Of a DNA stretch of 64,000 nt, positions 51,944-64,000 are shown in pieces. The notes beneath the pieces are model-generated. The model saw nothing but the letters and a program-made list of their open reading frames with translations, was not told the origin of the DNA and did not search any database. Source of the stretch: Bombus terrestris (lineage: Eukaryota > Arthropoda > Insecta > Hymenoptera > Apidae). How positions within the stretch are numbered: position 1 is the first letter of the stretch; every line of letters begins with the position of its first letter. The stretch covers positions 8,735,001-8,799,000 of the forward strand of contig NC_063271.1 in assembly GCF_910591885.1 (NCBI RefSeq). The letters run 5' to 3'. The translations under genes and the position numbers were made by a program.

Positions 51944-52085
51944 TATAAATACCGTGGATATTCTAATGACACCGAAATCAGCGATTGTGAAACCATTCCA
52001 CGGAAAGATATGTCCGTTTGACGTATTACTGTCCTTTAAAATCATTTGCACATAGGCAACATGACCAGTATTTCACTGACTGGTC
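51944..52085 (+). promoter_or_regulatory. Candidate TATA promoter upstream of the acid phosphatase at 52970
   Basis: TATAAATA at 51944-51951 lies about 35 bp before an initiator-like tcagcg at 51979. Downstream, gaccagt and actggtc (52063-52069, 52079-52085) form a perfect 7-bp inverted repeat with a 9-base loop. The start codon is 1 kb further and is preceded by an acceptor-like tag (ttccag at 52957-52962), so a 5' untranslated intron is needed. Inference from motifs. Confidence 0.35.
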
Positions 52086-52969
52086 TCACAATCGATACTA
52101 CAGTAATATTAATTGCTTGTCGCAGTGTACCATTACGATAGGTATTTAAATTGTGCAGACGTAAGTGAATTGTGTATCTCAGTTCATCACTATACCAGTA
52201 CAAAAAAAGAGTGAGGCAATAACACCAAAATCGGCTTGAAGATAAGAGATCTATTATGTGACTATTTTTTTTTAATTACTTTAACAAATTTTTTTCTTCA
52301 ACACTTTTTGGGGTTATACATATATTGAGAATTATTATTAAATTATAAGATATATATTATTAAAATTAAAAAATATATATATTAAAAGTTATTATCGATA
52401 AATATAAATAAAAGTTTGTGGATACAATGGTATCTAATAATAAAAATGTTACTACAATTTTTCTATGGAAATGGTAGTTTCTCCATGCAGAAAACATTAC
52501 GTTAAGATTTTTCGCCATTGTTTAGATAAAAAATTCCATGAATATAAGATACCGGTTTTTGCTAAATCATTGCTTCGCATAGTTTACAGAATAGTATACG
52601 CTTGAAAATTAACATTTACGCGTAAAGATATGCAGAAGACCATTCTTCAATCTGTGCGTTAGTACTTCACTGTCTTTATGGCTATTAACTGTTTGATTTA
52701 TGACACTGTTTATTTGATCAACAAATGAAACATATTGTATCCTTAAAATTCTTGCCGGTAACCGATAAATGCTGACTTACAGTATTTGGACGATTTATGA
52801 GAATTACATAGGGACAATTTAGAAAGAAAACATATAGATTCATTTATATGTTCAAACATTTGAAAATATTTATAGAATATTCTTACTGTTTATCCAACTC
52901 GAAAAATGATAAATGCTTCATTAATGAAAGAAATTTCATTCAAACAATTTTACTGCTTCCAGGTCGAAC

Positions 52970-55900
52970 ATGAACAATATGGTTTCGTTTAATTATCTCA
53001 AGAATTTCTTATCGATATACATGGTCGTGGCTTTGGCTGCCATAATTGGTATCACAACTGTCCAAGCAGAGCTCAAACTAGTGAATGTGGTAAAAACTAC
53101 AGTTATTATTTATACTTAGCGCGTTCCCTAATCACGAGACATTCGTTCATTGTGCGTTTTTACTCAGAATTTATGTCGAATTTTGAATAACTTTAAGTTA
53201 AAATAAATGCTCGAAATTGTTCGTGCTCGAAATTTTTGATAATATGTTTCGATTTTTCGTGAAATAGTTTACTCGCGATAATTCTAGATCAATCTCGAGC
53301 ATTTAAAAAAAAATCAGTTAAAAGGAAAGCTTAATCACGGTTCTTACACGTACCTTGTATAATTCCAGTTATTCCGTCATGGCGATAGGACACCTGATGC
53401 CACTAACGATGAAAAATATCCAAACGACCCTTACCTGAACAATCCTTTTTATCCAATGGGTCGGGGCCAGTTAACTAACGTGAGTATCTCGTCTCTTCTA
53501 AATTCTCATCGTTCCTTGAACAGTTTTTAGCTTGAACACTATAAGTAGTAGCATCTTTCTGGCAATTGCAATTGATCGTTAAAGATTTTAATCCTTGATA
53601 CTAAAATTTAATTTGAATATTAATAACACATAGTTTAAAGGGATAAAAGTTTGATGACCTGTTCAAACGAGTAACAGTTTGATATTTCCATCTATTTTAT
53701 TAACCCTCGTTTAATACTCTTGAATCGTAGATGATCCATAATAATTTGGATTTAAGTCGTTTAATTTTTTTTTACGCGACAAACATCATTGATGGCATTT
53801 ATCGTGTAAGACAAATCTTACAAAAAAAAAGGTGAATACGAAGCAGTTTTAATGCATTACATGATGATATTATATAGACATGAAACACTTGAGGGATTTT
53901 TGATAAAAAGAAAGTTGATTTTATGTGAAATTTAGAATGGCAAAATGAGAGAATATGTACTGGGACAATTCTTGAGACAGAGGTACGATCAGTTCCTCGG
54001 AGATGTTTATAGAAGCGAAGCTGTCTCAGCTATCAGTTCGGATTATGACAGAACGAAAATGTCTTTGCAACTCGTTCTCGCTGGTCTCTTCCCGCCAAGT
54101 AATTTGCAACGATGGAATCAAGATCTAAATTGGCAACCTATCCCCGCGAAATATTTACGACGCTACGAGGATAATCTCTTTCTGCCAGAGGATTGTCTTT
54201 TGTAAGTCACAATCTGACATTATATAATAACAACATCGTATTACAATTCGATATCTAAAAGGTTTTCTGAAAGAAAAAAGGATAGCAAGAACCATAATTT
54301 AATAAATAAATTAAATTTCAATTGTAATAGAAATTAACGATTGTTCGATATACAAATCATACTTACAATTAGTGGATAGGATCAGATAATTATATATAAG
54401 CCCATTTTTTATACAATAAAAATTGCTATTATCCAAATAAGTACCAAAACTATCGTAGAATTTATGGAAATATTATGCGATTCTGCGTATGTTATTCTTA
54501 CAAAGAAACGTAGTAAGCGTGGTATGTAAAATTTATTTAATTTTTCTCTTTTTATAATTTTAATTTATTGATTACAGGTTTACGATCGAATACAATAGAG
54601 TATTGCAGTCACCGGCGGGAAAACAGGAAATTGGAAAATATAGCAAACTTATGACACAATTAACAGAGTGGACTGGTAAAAACATATCTACACCATGGGA
54701 TATGTATTACATATATCATACACTGATGGCCGAGAGTTCTCTCGGTCTTACTTTACCAGAATGGTCACACGCAATATTTCCAAATGGAGAGTTATTGAAT
54801 GCAACGATATTTTCCTATAACATCGCTAATTCGACTCCTCTGTTGAAAAGATTGTACGGAGGTAATATAATTTGTATTTGCACATTCATCGAGCTTAAAC
54901 TTGCTAATTATCTTCTGCTATAAGTCTTGTAGTAGTGTATTTTAAACGTAACCGCTGTCAAACTATAATTCTGTCCATTGCTATTCTACATTTTTGTTCA
55001 ACTTCAGTGCATTTTATTGTTGTTTATATCATCAATTATTATTACATATATAAACTTCACATTTTTATGAGCTATTGAAATGCACCTTTTTGTACCACTT
55101 CATGTCGAATATATTCTAATTTTATTATTTCGTCAAAATATAAAATTTTTAGTTATTAGTATAAATCGTTTGCACGCTTATTTATCTAGCTTGCACTTTT
55201 CAATTGCCATCGCTGTTTTGTATCGTGTTTCTTCGATTTTATAATTTAAATTGCCACTTCAATTTCAGGTCCGTTCCTCCGGATCGTTACAAGGCATATG
55301 TTAAATCATGTAACCGGTGCACAAAATCGAGAACGAAAAATTAATTTATTTAGTGGACACGAAAGTAACGTTGCCGCCGTTTTGCACGCTCTTGGAGTTT
55401 TTTATCCACACGTTCCCGAATATTCCAGTTCTGTTATACTGGAACTTCATCAAAACGACAACGCTTACTACGTAAAGGTACGTAATGAGACGTGCATAAG
55501 CCACATCCACATTTTTATATGAAAGTAATATTTCCAAAGACAGCATATCGTCAAATTAATGCCGGTGGCGATATCAATTTATGATATTCTTATAAACATT
55601 GACTTTTGACGATGATAGCAAACGAATATCTTATTTATTAACGACCAGAGTTTAAAGTCAACGATCAGAAAATGTATTAGTAGCTGATCTCATTAATATT
55701 CTCATTTCCTTTGCCTCCTCTGATATATGTACATGTGCATACAATATTGCAAACATATTTAAAGTTAACATTAATTCTTCGATACTTTTATAGTTGTGAT
55801 AACGTGAATTATTGCTTATTAAAAGTCTGAGATCCCTATGTTGTTTTTATATTCATATTTCGTATAATCAACTTTTAACGCTAGTCGCTAATTAATAAAT

Positions 55901-58150
55901 TTTTCAACGCTAGATATTCATTTGATTGTTGTACAAAGAGTGTTTGAAGAATTTAGATACGGAATATCTTCGATAATGTATAGTACAGTGCATATAGTGA
56001 ATATGATATATCTAGAAATTAGTGTAAATTTAACAGTTACACTAAAAGATTAATATTTTAGAAAATTTTTAAAATTGAAAATATTAATTCACTTAATATT
56101 TTTCAACCTTTAACTCTAATAATAGCTAGAAAGTTTTACTTAAATAGTCGTGAAGAATTACAATTAATAAACGCCTTGTTAATAGACGTGGAATTAGTTC
56201 TGCCAGTCACAGAAATTGCTCCGACATTTTGAGCTATTTCTTACTCATCATATCTCGATTAGCTATGAATCATCAAAAATAAGAATACAATTTTTATAGC
56301 TTTTAGTTCGCAATTATTTTATTATCCTTGTTAAATTGCCGAGGTCTATCGAATAGAACTTATACCAAATATGATTAAATGAATTTGATTTATATGGATA
56401 ATATGAGACATCAGATCTCATTAATATGACAGTATGACACATCAAAGGAAATAATTATCGATTGAATTATTCTATTCTACAATATGGAGCCTCTGATACA
56501 TTTAAGTAGCGAAAGAACCGAGACAATTCTCAGAAAATTACTCCCCTCGTTAATAGATACTTTTCTTCAATAAAACATATGCAGTATATACAATTTGCTG
56601 CGAGAGCGTGATGCAATGTTGCAACGAGTCAATACTATACTGGCATAGTAATATTGTATGTACTTATCTTTGTATCATATTCCAAAAAAAGGTTCGTTAT
56701 ACAACAGTTTTATATATTATTATCGTGGAAGATAATAATTTTCTTAATGATTAAACAGCTATAAATTAATGTTCTACTACTTTGAGAAATCTTTATTCAG
56801 GATATTTAATATTATTTTCCGTGAAATAATTTTTACATTCTATCTTAGTTTGCTAAATAATATTCTTTATCTTCAGCCTTGCGACTAAGAAATTAGCTTT
56901 GTCTATAGAATCCTAACTAGTATACGTACACTACATTTATCAATAGTATCCTTTCACTTCTCCCATTCGCTCAACTTCTCTCATTTACATCTTTTTTATT
57001 CCCTATTTCCTTACTATATCTTTATTTAGTAACCTATCTTATTGACATTATTTAAGACAGTAGAATTCTATTTATCCAAATGAAATTTTAGTTAATGTCC
57101 CATTAATTCCTTAAGGATATATTAAATTTTAGAAAAGTGTGCAAAAAAATAATCATCTATTTTTATTTTATTATTTTATTATATAACTGTTAACAAATTT
57201 ATATCGAGCAGAATTTTTCAAAGAAGCCTTCTATCTTCAACAATATAGTAAAACGACCTAATCAATAGAATAAATTATGGAAAGTGTACAACTCTCTTCC
57301 AAAGATAATCCTCAACTAATCGAACAAAAAATATTCTTTAGATATTCGTAAGAGTTATCCCACTACTGCGCTGTAAACAGATGAGAATATGGTCAGCAGA
57401 ATGGCACAGAGGCAAGAGGAATATTGCCCTATTTTGTTTCTCTTTACCTCACATTGTTGAGAATCGAAAAATTTTTGGCTAAATGTTACCTGCTTGTCTA
57501 TGCGATTATGTTACACATATAGTAATCAAATCCCCTTTCTCAGCCGAGCCATCTTCTCATTACTGCATAGTCCCCTCCGCATCAATCTAATACAGAAAAG
57601 ACGATCTTATATCTGTCGAAAGTAATGTTACGGAGGTAGATTTTAAGGGATTAACTGAACTTCTAGTTGATTGATATTTATCTGAACGTGAGTTGTTACA
57701 TGAGCTGAAAATAATAATATTTGACGATCTTCTATTATATGAACCCCAATTACATAATTACATAAACTGTTTGTCTCCTGATAAATTCAAATAAATAGAG
57801 TTCTACTATATACACTATTGCTTCCTCTCCTACTCTTCTATACTCTTATCTTCTATATTGGTTTACTTAAAACTACTTGTTTATATATCTTCAATTATTC
57901 GTTATTACCGTAGGTACTTAACTACTTGGGCATTCCATCCGAAGCAAAAGAACTTCAACTACCTGGATGTGAGATACTTTGTCCTTTGGACAAGTATTTA
58001 CAATTGATAGAAGGAGTGATGCCATCAAACGACGAACTAATTTGCGACAAAGGTCTGTCACATGCATTTGTAGACAGAAAGTCAATCGAGGAATTAAGTT
58101 TATTGAAATACAATCTGATAAGAACTGCAGGAATCATTGAAAGTAAATAA
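52970..58150 (+). CDS. Venom acid phosphatase Acph-1-like (histidine acid phosphatase)
   Basis: Secreted histidine acid phosphatase; in honeybee the family member Acph-1 is a major venom glycoprotein and allergen, and the enzymes hydrolyse phosphomonoesters at acid pH. Exons: 52970-53089, 53369-53479, 53936-54201, 54578-54861, 55269-55477, 57914-58150, closing to 408 residues. A long signal peptide (VVALAAIIGITTVQA) precedes ELKLVNV. Both catalytic motifs are intact: RHGDRTP at the start of exon 2 and SGHES in exon 5. FLGDVY, LNWQPIP and the cysteines of the C-terminal disulfides (CEILCP) are present. No C-terminal membrane anchor is seen, unlike the minus-strand paralogue. The last intron is 2.4 kb. 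AATAAA follows at 58237-58242. Confidence 0.94.
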
Positions 58151-59361
58151 TACGTGTATGAAAATGTAATTGTTAAAGATGAATTACATTCCTTTGAAAC
58201 CAAAGAAAACTTCATGTTAAAAATGAAGTGTTACATAATAAATGCGTAATATACGATAGAAATGAATTTAGAATAGCTTTTAATTTATAAATTAGCGATA
58301 TTAATTACATATCATTGATCTTATGCGAAAAGATTAAACATGAGGAATGTAATTCATATTTCTAATTATATTAGCTCTTCCTATAAGTAATATCGTCCTT
58401 TCACTTATTTGATACTACTAAAAAGGTACGTTATTTGACGAATTTGTTTCAAATAAAGAACAGTATTATCGTTCAAATTCGAAGTTTCTGTCCCTTTTTT
58501 AGTATCTTTGGTTCTCTCGTATTTGTAGAATATTTAATAATATGCCATATCAAACTGAAAATTAACGTTAATGGTTCATCAAAAGCATCATTTCAAAGTT
58601 GTAATTAGCGTTATTAATATCTTCTGACATTTAAAATATATGCATATTGTACATATAAATATTTGCGACTGTGTTTGTTGCATTTTCCCATTCAGAGTCT
58701 GGACGAGTTAAATGGCAGAAAATATTATGTATATCGAAAGCATATTATAGAATTTCTGTACGTATGTATTTTATAAATAACGACGTTACTTCTGGGATGA
58801 CATAGTTTATAAAATTTTATGTGTGTAAAAATATACATGAAAGAGCACCGATATTTTTGCAATTTAATTATTTATATTTTACTATAAAGAAATTAGAAAT
58901 TATTGGCCACAAAGGTATTCAAATATATTTAAATATACAATGATATTTATGCACATTATATTATTATTTTGTATTTAATTCATTAAAGTATTTAACGCGC
59001 GATTAATTTAATAGATTATTTATTTTGTAACCAAAGCACGACTTAATATACATATTCACAGTGAAAATGCATTGTTTCATTCTGAATACATATTTATTCA
59101 ATGTATTACGTATTAATTCACCTAACATCAATTAAACACATTTAAAATCTACAAGACTAGTTTCATTTCATTCATATGCCTTTATATTCGCAACTTGCAA
59201 TATCGATTTTATTTAAAAATGTAAAATTCCAAATATATAGAATGGTGCTCAAATTGTAATATATTATTTATATACTCGCAATATCGGATGTATCCATAAA
59301 AATTGGTAATTGAAGAAAGAAAGATCGATCGTCAAAAGGAGATACTAAGATAATGTACTTA

Positions 59362-59540
59362 TACAGAGTATCTCGTTTAAATCGAACATGTGAATTATTT
59401 TAGCAGCTGTTAAACCTAAGAAAAAATGAATAAGAAGAATAAGAATGAATAGTTTCAAGATACGTATCTGATGATAATAAAAAAGCTCCCTAAAAATCGT
59501 CTTAAACTTCATTCCAAGATCATCTTTTTGCATATTTATT
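59362..59540 (+). repeat. Candidate dispersed repeat fragment
   Basis: Starts acagagtatctcgtttaaat, resembling the common insect repeat terminus acagggtgtcc with a few changes, and shares the acagagt start with the pieces at 51130 and 32342. Boundaries and family are not established. Confidence 0.3.
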
Positions 59541-60600
59541 AATATCTATTTTTTCACAATGCGATATCTTAGTTTATAACAAGACGAGTTTCACGATCCA
59601 TGGCATTATTACCATGAAATAACAACGAAGAAGAAAACTGAATTTAAAGCGGAGTACCTGCTGTAAAAATTATAAATCAACTTATTTTATTTTCATTTCT
59701 TATGGAATTTCCATCGTAAATATACTATAATAATAGTATGATATAGGTATTTAACTCTCGAGGAATCTTGTAGCTATCGTAGAGTCCATTCTCAAAAATA
59801 TTTTATCCGCTAAATTGTAGGCTTAATCTAAATTAATGCCACATATGCAGACGGACTAATTAATCAATTATATGTGACGCATTAACGTATAGATAAAAGT
59901 TGTTATTTTCAAGAACTGTAATTATTCGGAAAGAAAGATAAGTGATTAAAAAAACTAAAAGCGAAAAATATTAAGAATAAGAGTATTAAAAATAAGAAAA
60001 CTATAGTATTCCTAGCGTTAAATGCAATAGTAATAACCGCACGGTAGAAGCTACATTATAGAATACGGATGAAAATTTTGTTGATGAATTAAACTAAATA
60101 TGAACAATTTAAGAATCGGTATAAGATGGAAAAATCCTTTTTACTTTTATAGCTCGCGATATTTTTTTTCTTTCTTTCCCTATTCGTATGTTGCTACGTT
60201 TCTCCTTTAATATATTGTCAGCTCGATAAGAAGGAAACCAGAGGTTGAAGTATCTGTGCGATTATATAGTTCTATTCGTGAGAACTAATAGCGTTAAGAC
60301 ATATGTTATTGATTTAAGAAATCTTACATAACATAATTTCTTTGTCTAGTAGTGACACACGCGAAAAAGATCTATGCGTCACTGTGAATTTATAACAGAA
60401 TTTCTACATATGAATTCTCGCGGTTCCCGGTACTAACAATTTAAAACAATTTTCATCTCATCTTCATTCATGCCAGTTTCAGTCTGCATTGACATTCGCA
60501 CGTACCGTGTTTTATCTGAAACTATTGTAATCCGTTAGCTTATTTTTAAAGCCTTGACTCTGAGATTATTGTAAGAGTTTGTGATCCACTAAAGGTATTA

Positions 60601-60695
60601 TATAAAAAGTACAGTTCAGAAAATTATTATCTGTTGTGTATGTAAACTTAGTTATTTCTGTTTCTGTTTCTTCAACGCGTCAACATAATACACAA
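60601..60695 (+). promoter_or_regulatory. Candidate TATA promoter and untranslated first exon for the third acid phosphatase
   Basis: TATAAAAAG at 60601 is followed by a pyrimidine-rich 5' leader and a good donor, cacaa/gtgagt at 60695/60696. An acceptor-like tag (ttccag) ends four bases before the ATG at 62341, so a spliced leader of this kind is plausible. Inference from motifs only. Confidence 0.3.
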
Positions 60696-62340
60696 GTGAG
60701 TAAAAAATTCAAACGAAAACTCTCATTGCACTTTTAATACGATTAGTAAATAATAGATTTCTCCGTATTTGCACAACTTTTCTTTATGCTTGCTGTGAAA
60801 TATATATAAAAAATTACATACGGAGAATGGAGCACAATGAAATTACTGGAAAAAAAACGTTCGTTCATAAATATGAATAAAGTTAATCTCTCTGAAATAA
60901 ATGAATGATAGTATATTCTCATATTATTTCTGTGATTATTCATATAAAAGGAAATTATTGCTACCATTAGAAAAAGGATGGAAAATAGTTTTATTGTCAT
61001 TCTTTTAAAAACTTGGTCTTCCTTAAATATATTATCAATAGCTTTTCGAAATGTTTCAAATAGTTTCTTCATTTGAATGTTGACGTTAGCAAGTCACAAA
61101 CAAATGACATTGTCTACAGATAACAATACTTTTTTTTTATTGTTTATGAATATCTAATGAATATGGCATACATATATATATCGCGTTTGGCTTATAAACT
61201 GCTGTAAAATTTCAATGCTTGTTTCTGCGATATCGATTCATAGAAGTTTTTCAAATATTATATTATCAACTAATTTACAAGATTAGGTAAGTTAACTTTT
61301 TGTTTATGTCTACTAAAACTACAAAATTTATAAAACCTACGTAGTCTTTCTGAGGTGATAAAATAAACGAGTGATAAAACTTTTGACAATTGTACAATAA
61401 TAAATTCAAAGTTTTAAGAACTAGTGACCTATAACGTATCCGTACTTTCTAAATGTTTTAGTACCACATAACTCGGACGTCATCGAAATTTAAATAATCA
61501 GAACGATGTTGTAGAACCAGATTATATCCGTTTGGTCAATTGACACGTGCTATGCATAAAACATAAATTGGAAGAAGTATATAAATTAAGTAGACAGAAA
61601 TAAGGCGGAAGTATTTCCTAAAAAGCAATCAAGTGTTACGTAAACATAAGTTGACAAAGTGGACAAGACTAAGGCGAAAATACTTCCTAAAAATCAATAG
61701 AGTGTTACAGTGTACAATACTCTTCCAGGTATATTTGTTAGTTTCTTTAAATTTTTTAATCGAACTTCCCGGCAAATTATCTTGTGGTAAATAATACGGT
61801 AAATAAAATATTCATAATCGTTATGATCGTGGAAATATTTTATTCTATAGCCATAAGAAAAAGAACAATAGAATATGAATTAACCGATAATGTTGATTTT
61901 ATCGATAGACTATCTTCAATGATAATTCGTGTGACACATCAATGAAATTTCGTAGTGTAAATGAGCGAGTTTACTAAAATAGAATTACAATCAACGAGAT
62001 TCAGTAAGGTTACAATATGGTCTGTTATGTGAATACTATAAAAGTATCAGGTTTTATCAATTTGTAAAAAAAGTTTCAAAGCATGTAAATGTCTAGTGAA
62101 AATAGCGCTTAAAAAGTTTAATGATCTATGTTATTGCTACTAAATACCATTGAAATATTGTAACTTTACAGTTAAGTTTATAACGGGTCCTACAACCTGC
62201 CTCACTGAAATAAAACATAATAAAACTCATGCAATAAATTAAGGCAACGTCATGATAATAAATATATATAATGACGTTACCTTAAATTAAAAAAATTTGT
62301 TCATCGAAGTATTGAGCATTTTTCAATTAGTTCCAGAAAC

Positions 62341-64000
62341 ATGGATATTAAATGGTTCTCAAAGATCATCATTTGCGTCCTTTATTGTCAAGGATCTTGG
62401 GCCGAGCTGAAGCTCATACAAACGATATTTAGACATGGAAACAGGATGCCATCGAATATCGAGTACTACCCGAACGATCCTTACGTTAACTACACTTACG
62501 AACCAGCAGGACGAGGAGGTTTAACAAACGTATGTTACTTCTTGTATAACTATCATCATAAAAACTGTGAAATATTTATGAATTTGCACGTGTTAAAGTT
62601 CCAATTCCTTCAAATTTTGCACATCTATTAGAAGATAAATTAAGTATATAATATATAAATGGTGCTTGATGATACAAAATGATTAATGTCAGTAATAAAT
62701 CAATTCATTTTAATAATAAATGATTTCGATGATACAAAAATATTAATTTATATATTAGGTTGGTAAACTGTCCTTGTACAAACTTGGCCAATATTTTCGT
62801 GAAAGATACGACCAGTTTTTAGGAAGAATTTACACTTCAAAAGATATTTGGTTTCGTGCCGATGAGGTAGAGAGAGTCGTAATGAGTGGACAACTAGTAG
62901 CAGCTGGATTATATCCTCCGTGTGAAGAACAAAGGTCCTAAATAAAATTTTAGCTGTTTGATAAACAATTAACTTCTAATACAATTATACGGTAATTTGA
63001 TCTAAAAAAATAAGCTTTATAGGTGGGATTCTAATTTAAATTGGCAACCGATACCTGTATGGACACCGCTGAATTCGAACGATTGCCTGTATAATGGGCA
63101 ATTTTTAACAAATTTCTATACATGGAGAAATAACGTGGAGAAAACAGATGAGACCACAATGCAATTTCAAAAACAGAATAAAGATGTTTATAGGTATTTG
63201 TCTGAACATACAGGTGGTAATATCACACAATCTAGAACGTTCAACTTACGTCAATTCTTGTACGCACAGGTAAATAATACCTTTTCATAGCAAATATTAC
63301 GAGCTAGATGTTTAAAGTAAATATACAATCAGAGATAAAAATAAGTAACAGGTAATGAAAATAGGTATCAGTAAGGTTTACTCGAATTAGTACTAATATT
63401 ATACAACACAAATTTTATTTATTATTGGACTGCGCTATTTATTGTTATTTTTATGAATAATACTAAACAAAAATAGTACCTCAGTAAATATTTGTTTTTT
63501 ACCACTAAATATTATAACAAATGTTGTACTTTGAATATTTGATATACCTTTACAAATTATATGTATCCTATGCATTTTAATATCTTTACATTTTCCATAA
63601 ATGCACAAAAATCTGCAGTTTACTTATTCTTATAGCATACATGTATAGAGTATCTAGGAAATAATAGAAATTAATACATATTTACATTTTTATGTAAACA
63701 ATTCGTACTTAATGAAACTTTATTAGTATCCATTTCTACTACCTGCCCACTTATTTTTATTTTCGACTGCATATTTATTTTTATAATATCAATATGCTAA
63801 ACATTTTCAATCATATATAATACATATCTAAAGATTAATAAATAATTATACAAATAAAGTGAGTGTGGTTGTCAAAGGTAATAAATATATTTTTGAATAC
63901 TTAAAATACTCATTTAGAAAGATATTGGCTTAAAATTACCCGAATGGACAAAATCTGTTTTTCCACATGGAAAGCTAGATGAGTTAGCCGTAAACGATAT
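62341..64000 (+). CDS. Venom acid phosphatase Acph-1-like, 3' part beyond window
   Basis: Third member of the acid phosphatase cluster. Exons visible: 62341-62529, 62759-62934, 63023-63269, 63918 to the window edge; the frame is open at the edge and the second catalytic motif is not reached. A signal peptide (IIICVLYCQGSWA) leads to ELKLIQTIFRHGNRMP, so the RHGxRxP motif is present with Asn at the variable position. YPNDPY, DQFLGRIY, LNWQPIP and LPEWTKSVFPHG match the paralogues. Unlike both neighbours, the signal peptide and the RHG motif lie in one exon, so the first intron is missing. The donor at 62935 (gtccta) is weak, but the phase and the protein alignment support it. Confidence 0.9.

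Larger units (their letters stand above)
44580..52969. other. Intergenic region between divergent acid phosphatase genes
   Basis: About 8.4 kb of AT-rich DNA with no gene I can support. It contains a perfect 69-bp tandem duplication, a piece of a dispersed repeat near 51130, and a candidate promoter near 51944. A motif tcagttg near 47776 followed by a good donor (aaag/gtaaga at 47799-47804) could be an untranslated first exon of the gene at 52970, but this is weak. Confidence 0.55.
58151..62340. other. AT-rich intergenic region between tandem acid phosphatase genes
   Basis: No gene is supported; frames such as the minus-strand one at 60743-61072 are low-complexity AT-rich translation. A repeat-like stretch begins at 59362 and a candidate promoter lies at 60601. 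Confidence 0.55.

Noticed and set aside
60743..61072. Minus-strand frame of 109 codons
   Set aside because: Composition is that of AT-rich intergenic DNA (Phe, Ile, Tyr, Asn, Ser runs), with no domain and no splice context.

Overview
The window is nuclear DNA from an insect. Genes are split by short, AT-rich GT-AG introns, intergenic DNA is very AT-rich, and the gene content (a single-domain Ance-type peptidase, a cluster of venom acid phosphatase Acph-1-like genes) points to a hymenopteran, most likely a bee. That assignment comes from protein similarity recalled by eye; no search was run. All exon models were built by hand from splice sites, reading phase and family conservation.

Positions 1-29,900 form a compact block of conserved housekeeping genes: an ACE/Ance-like dipeptidyl carboxypeptidase (+, first exon not found), RFC1, the large clamp-loader subunit (-), POLR3A, the largest subunit of RNA polymerase III (+), PACRG, an axonemal protein (+), glutaminyl-tRNA synthetase (-), EEF1AKMT1, an elongation-factor lysine methyltransferase (+), and CEP43/FOP, a centrosomal protein (+). 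RFC1/POLR3A and GlnRS/EEF1AKMT1 are head-to-head pairs sharing short upstream regions. The last intron of POLR3A has AT-AC ends and a perfect U12-type donor.

Positions 29,900-38,300 hold about 3.6 kb of AT-rich DNA without a credible gene, the small mitochondrial chaperone TIMM13 (-), and an unrecognised 822-residue acidic protein in four exons (+).

Positions 38,700-64,000 are an acid phosphatase cluster. One gene on the minus strand has lost nearly all its catalytic residues and has a hydrophobic C-terminus; its third intron carries a decayed retroelement-like insertion with a nine-codon minisatellite. Two genes on the plus strand keep the RHGxRxP motif; the last runs off the window. The space between them is AT-rich with a perfect 69-bp tandem duplication, fragments of dispersed repeats and candidate TATA promoters.

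The most notable observations are the acid phosphatase pseudoenzyme, the AT-AC intron in POLR3A, the retroelement relic with its coding minisatellite, a nested retroposon with a 12-bp target-site duplication, and the unrecognised 822-residue protein. No CRISPR arrays, rRNA or convincing tRNA genes were seen.
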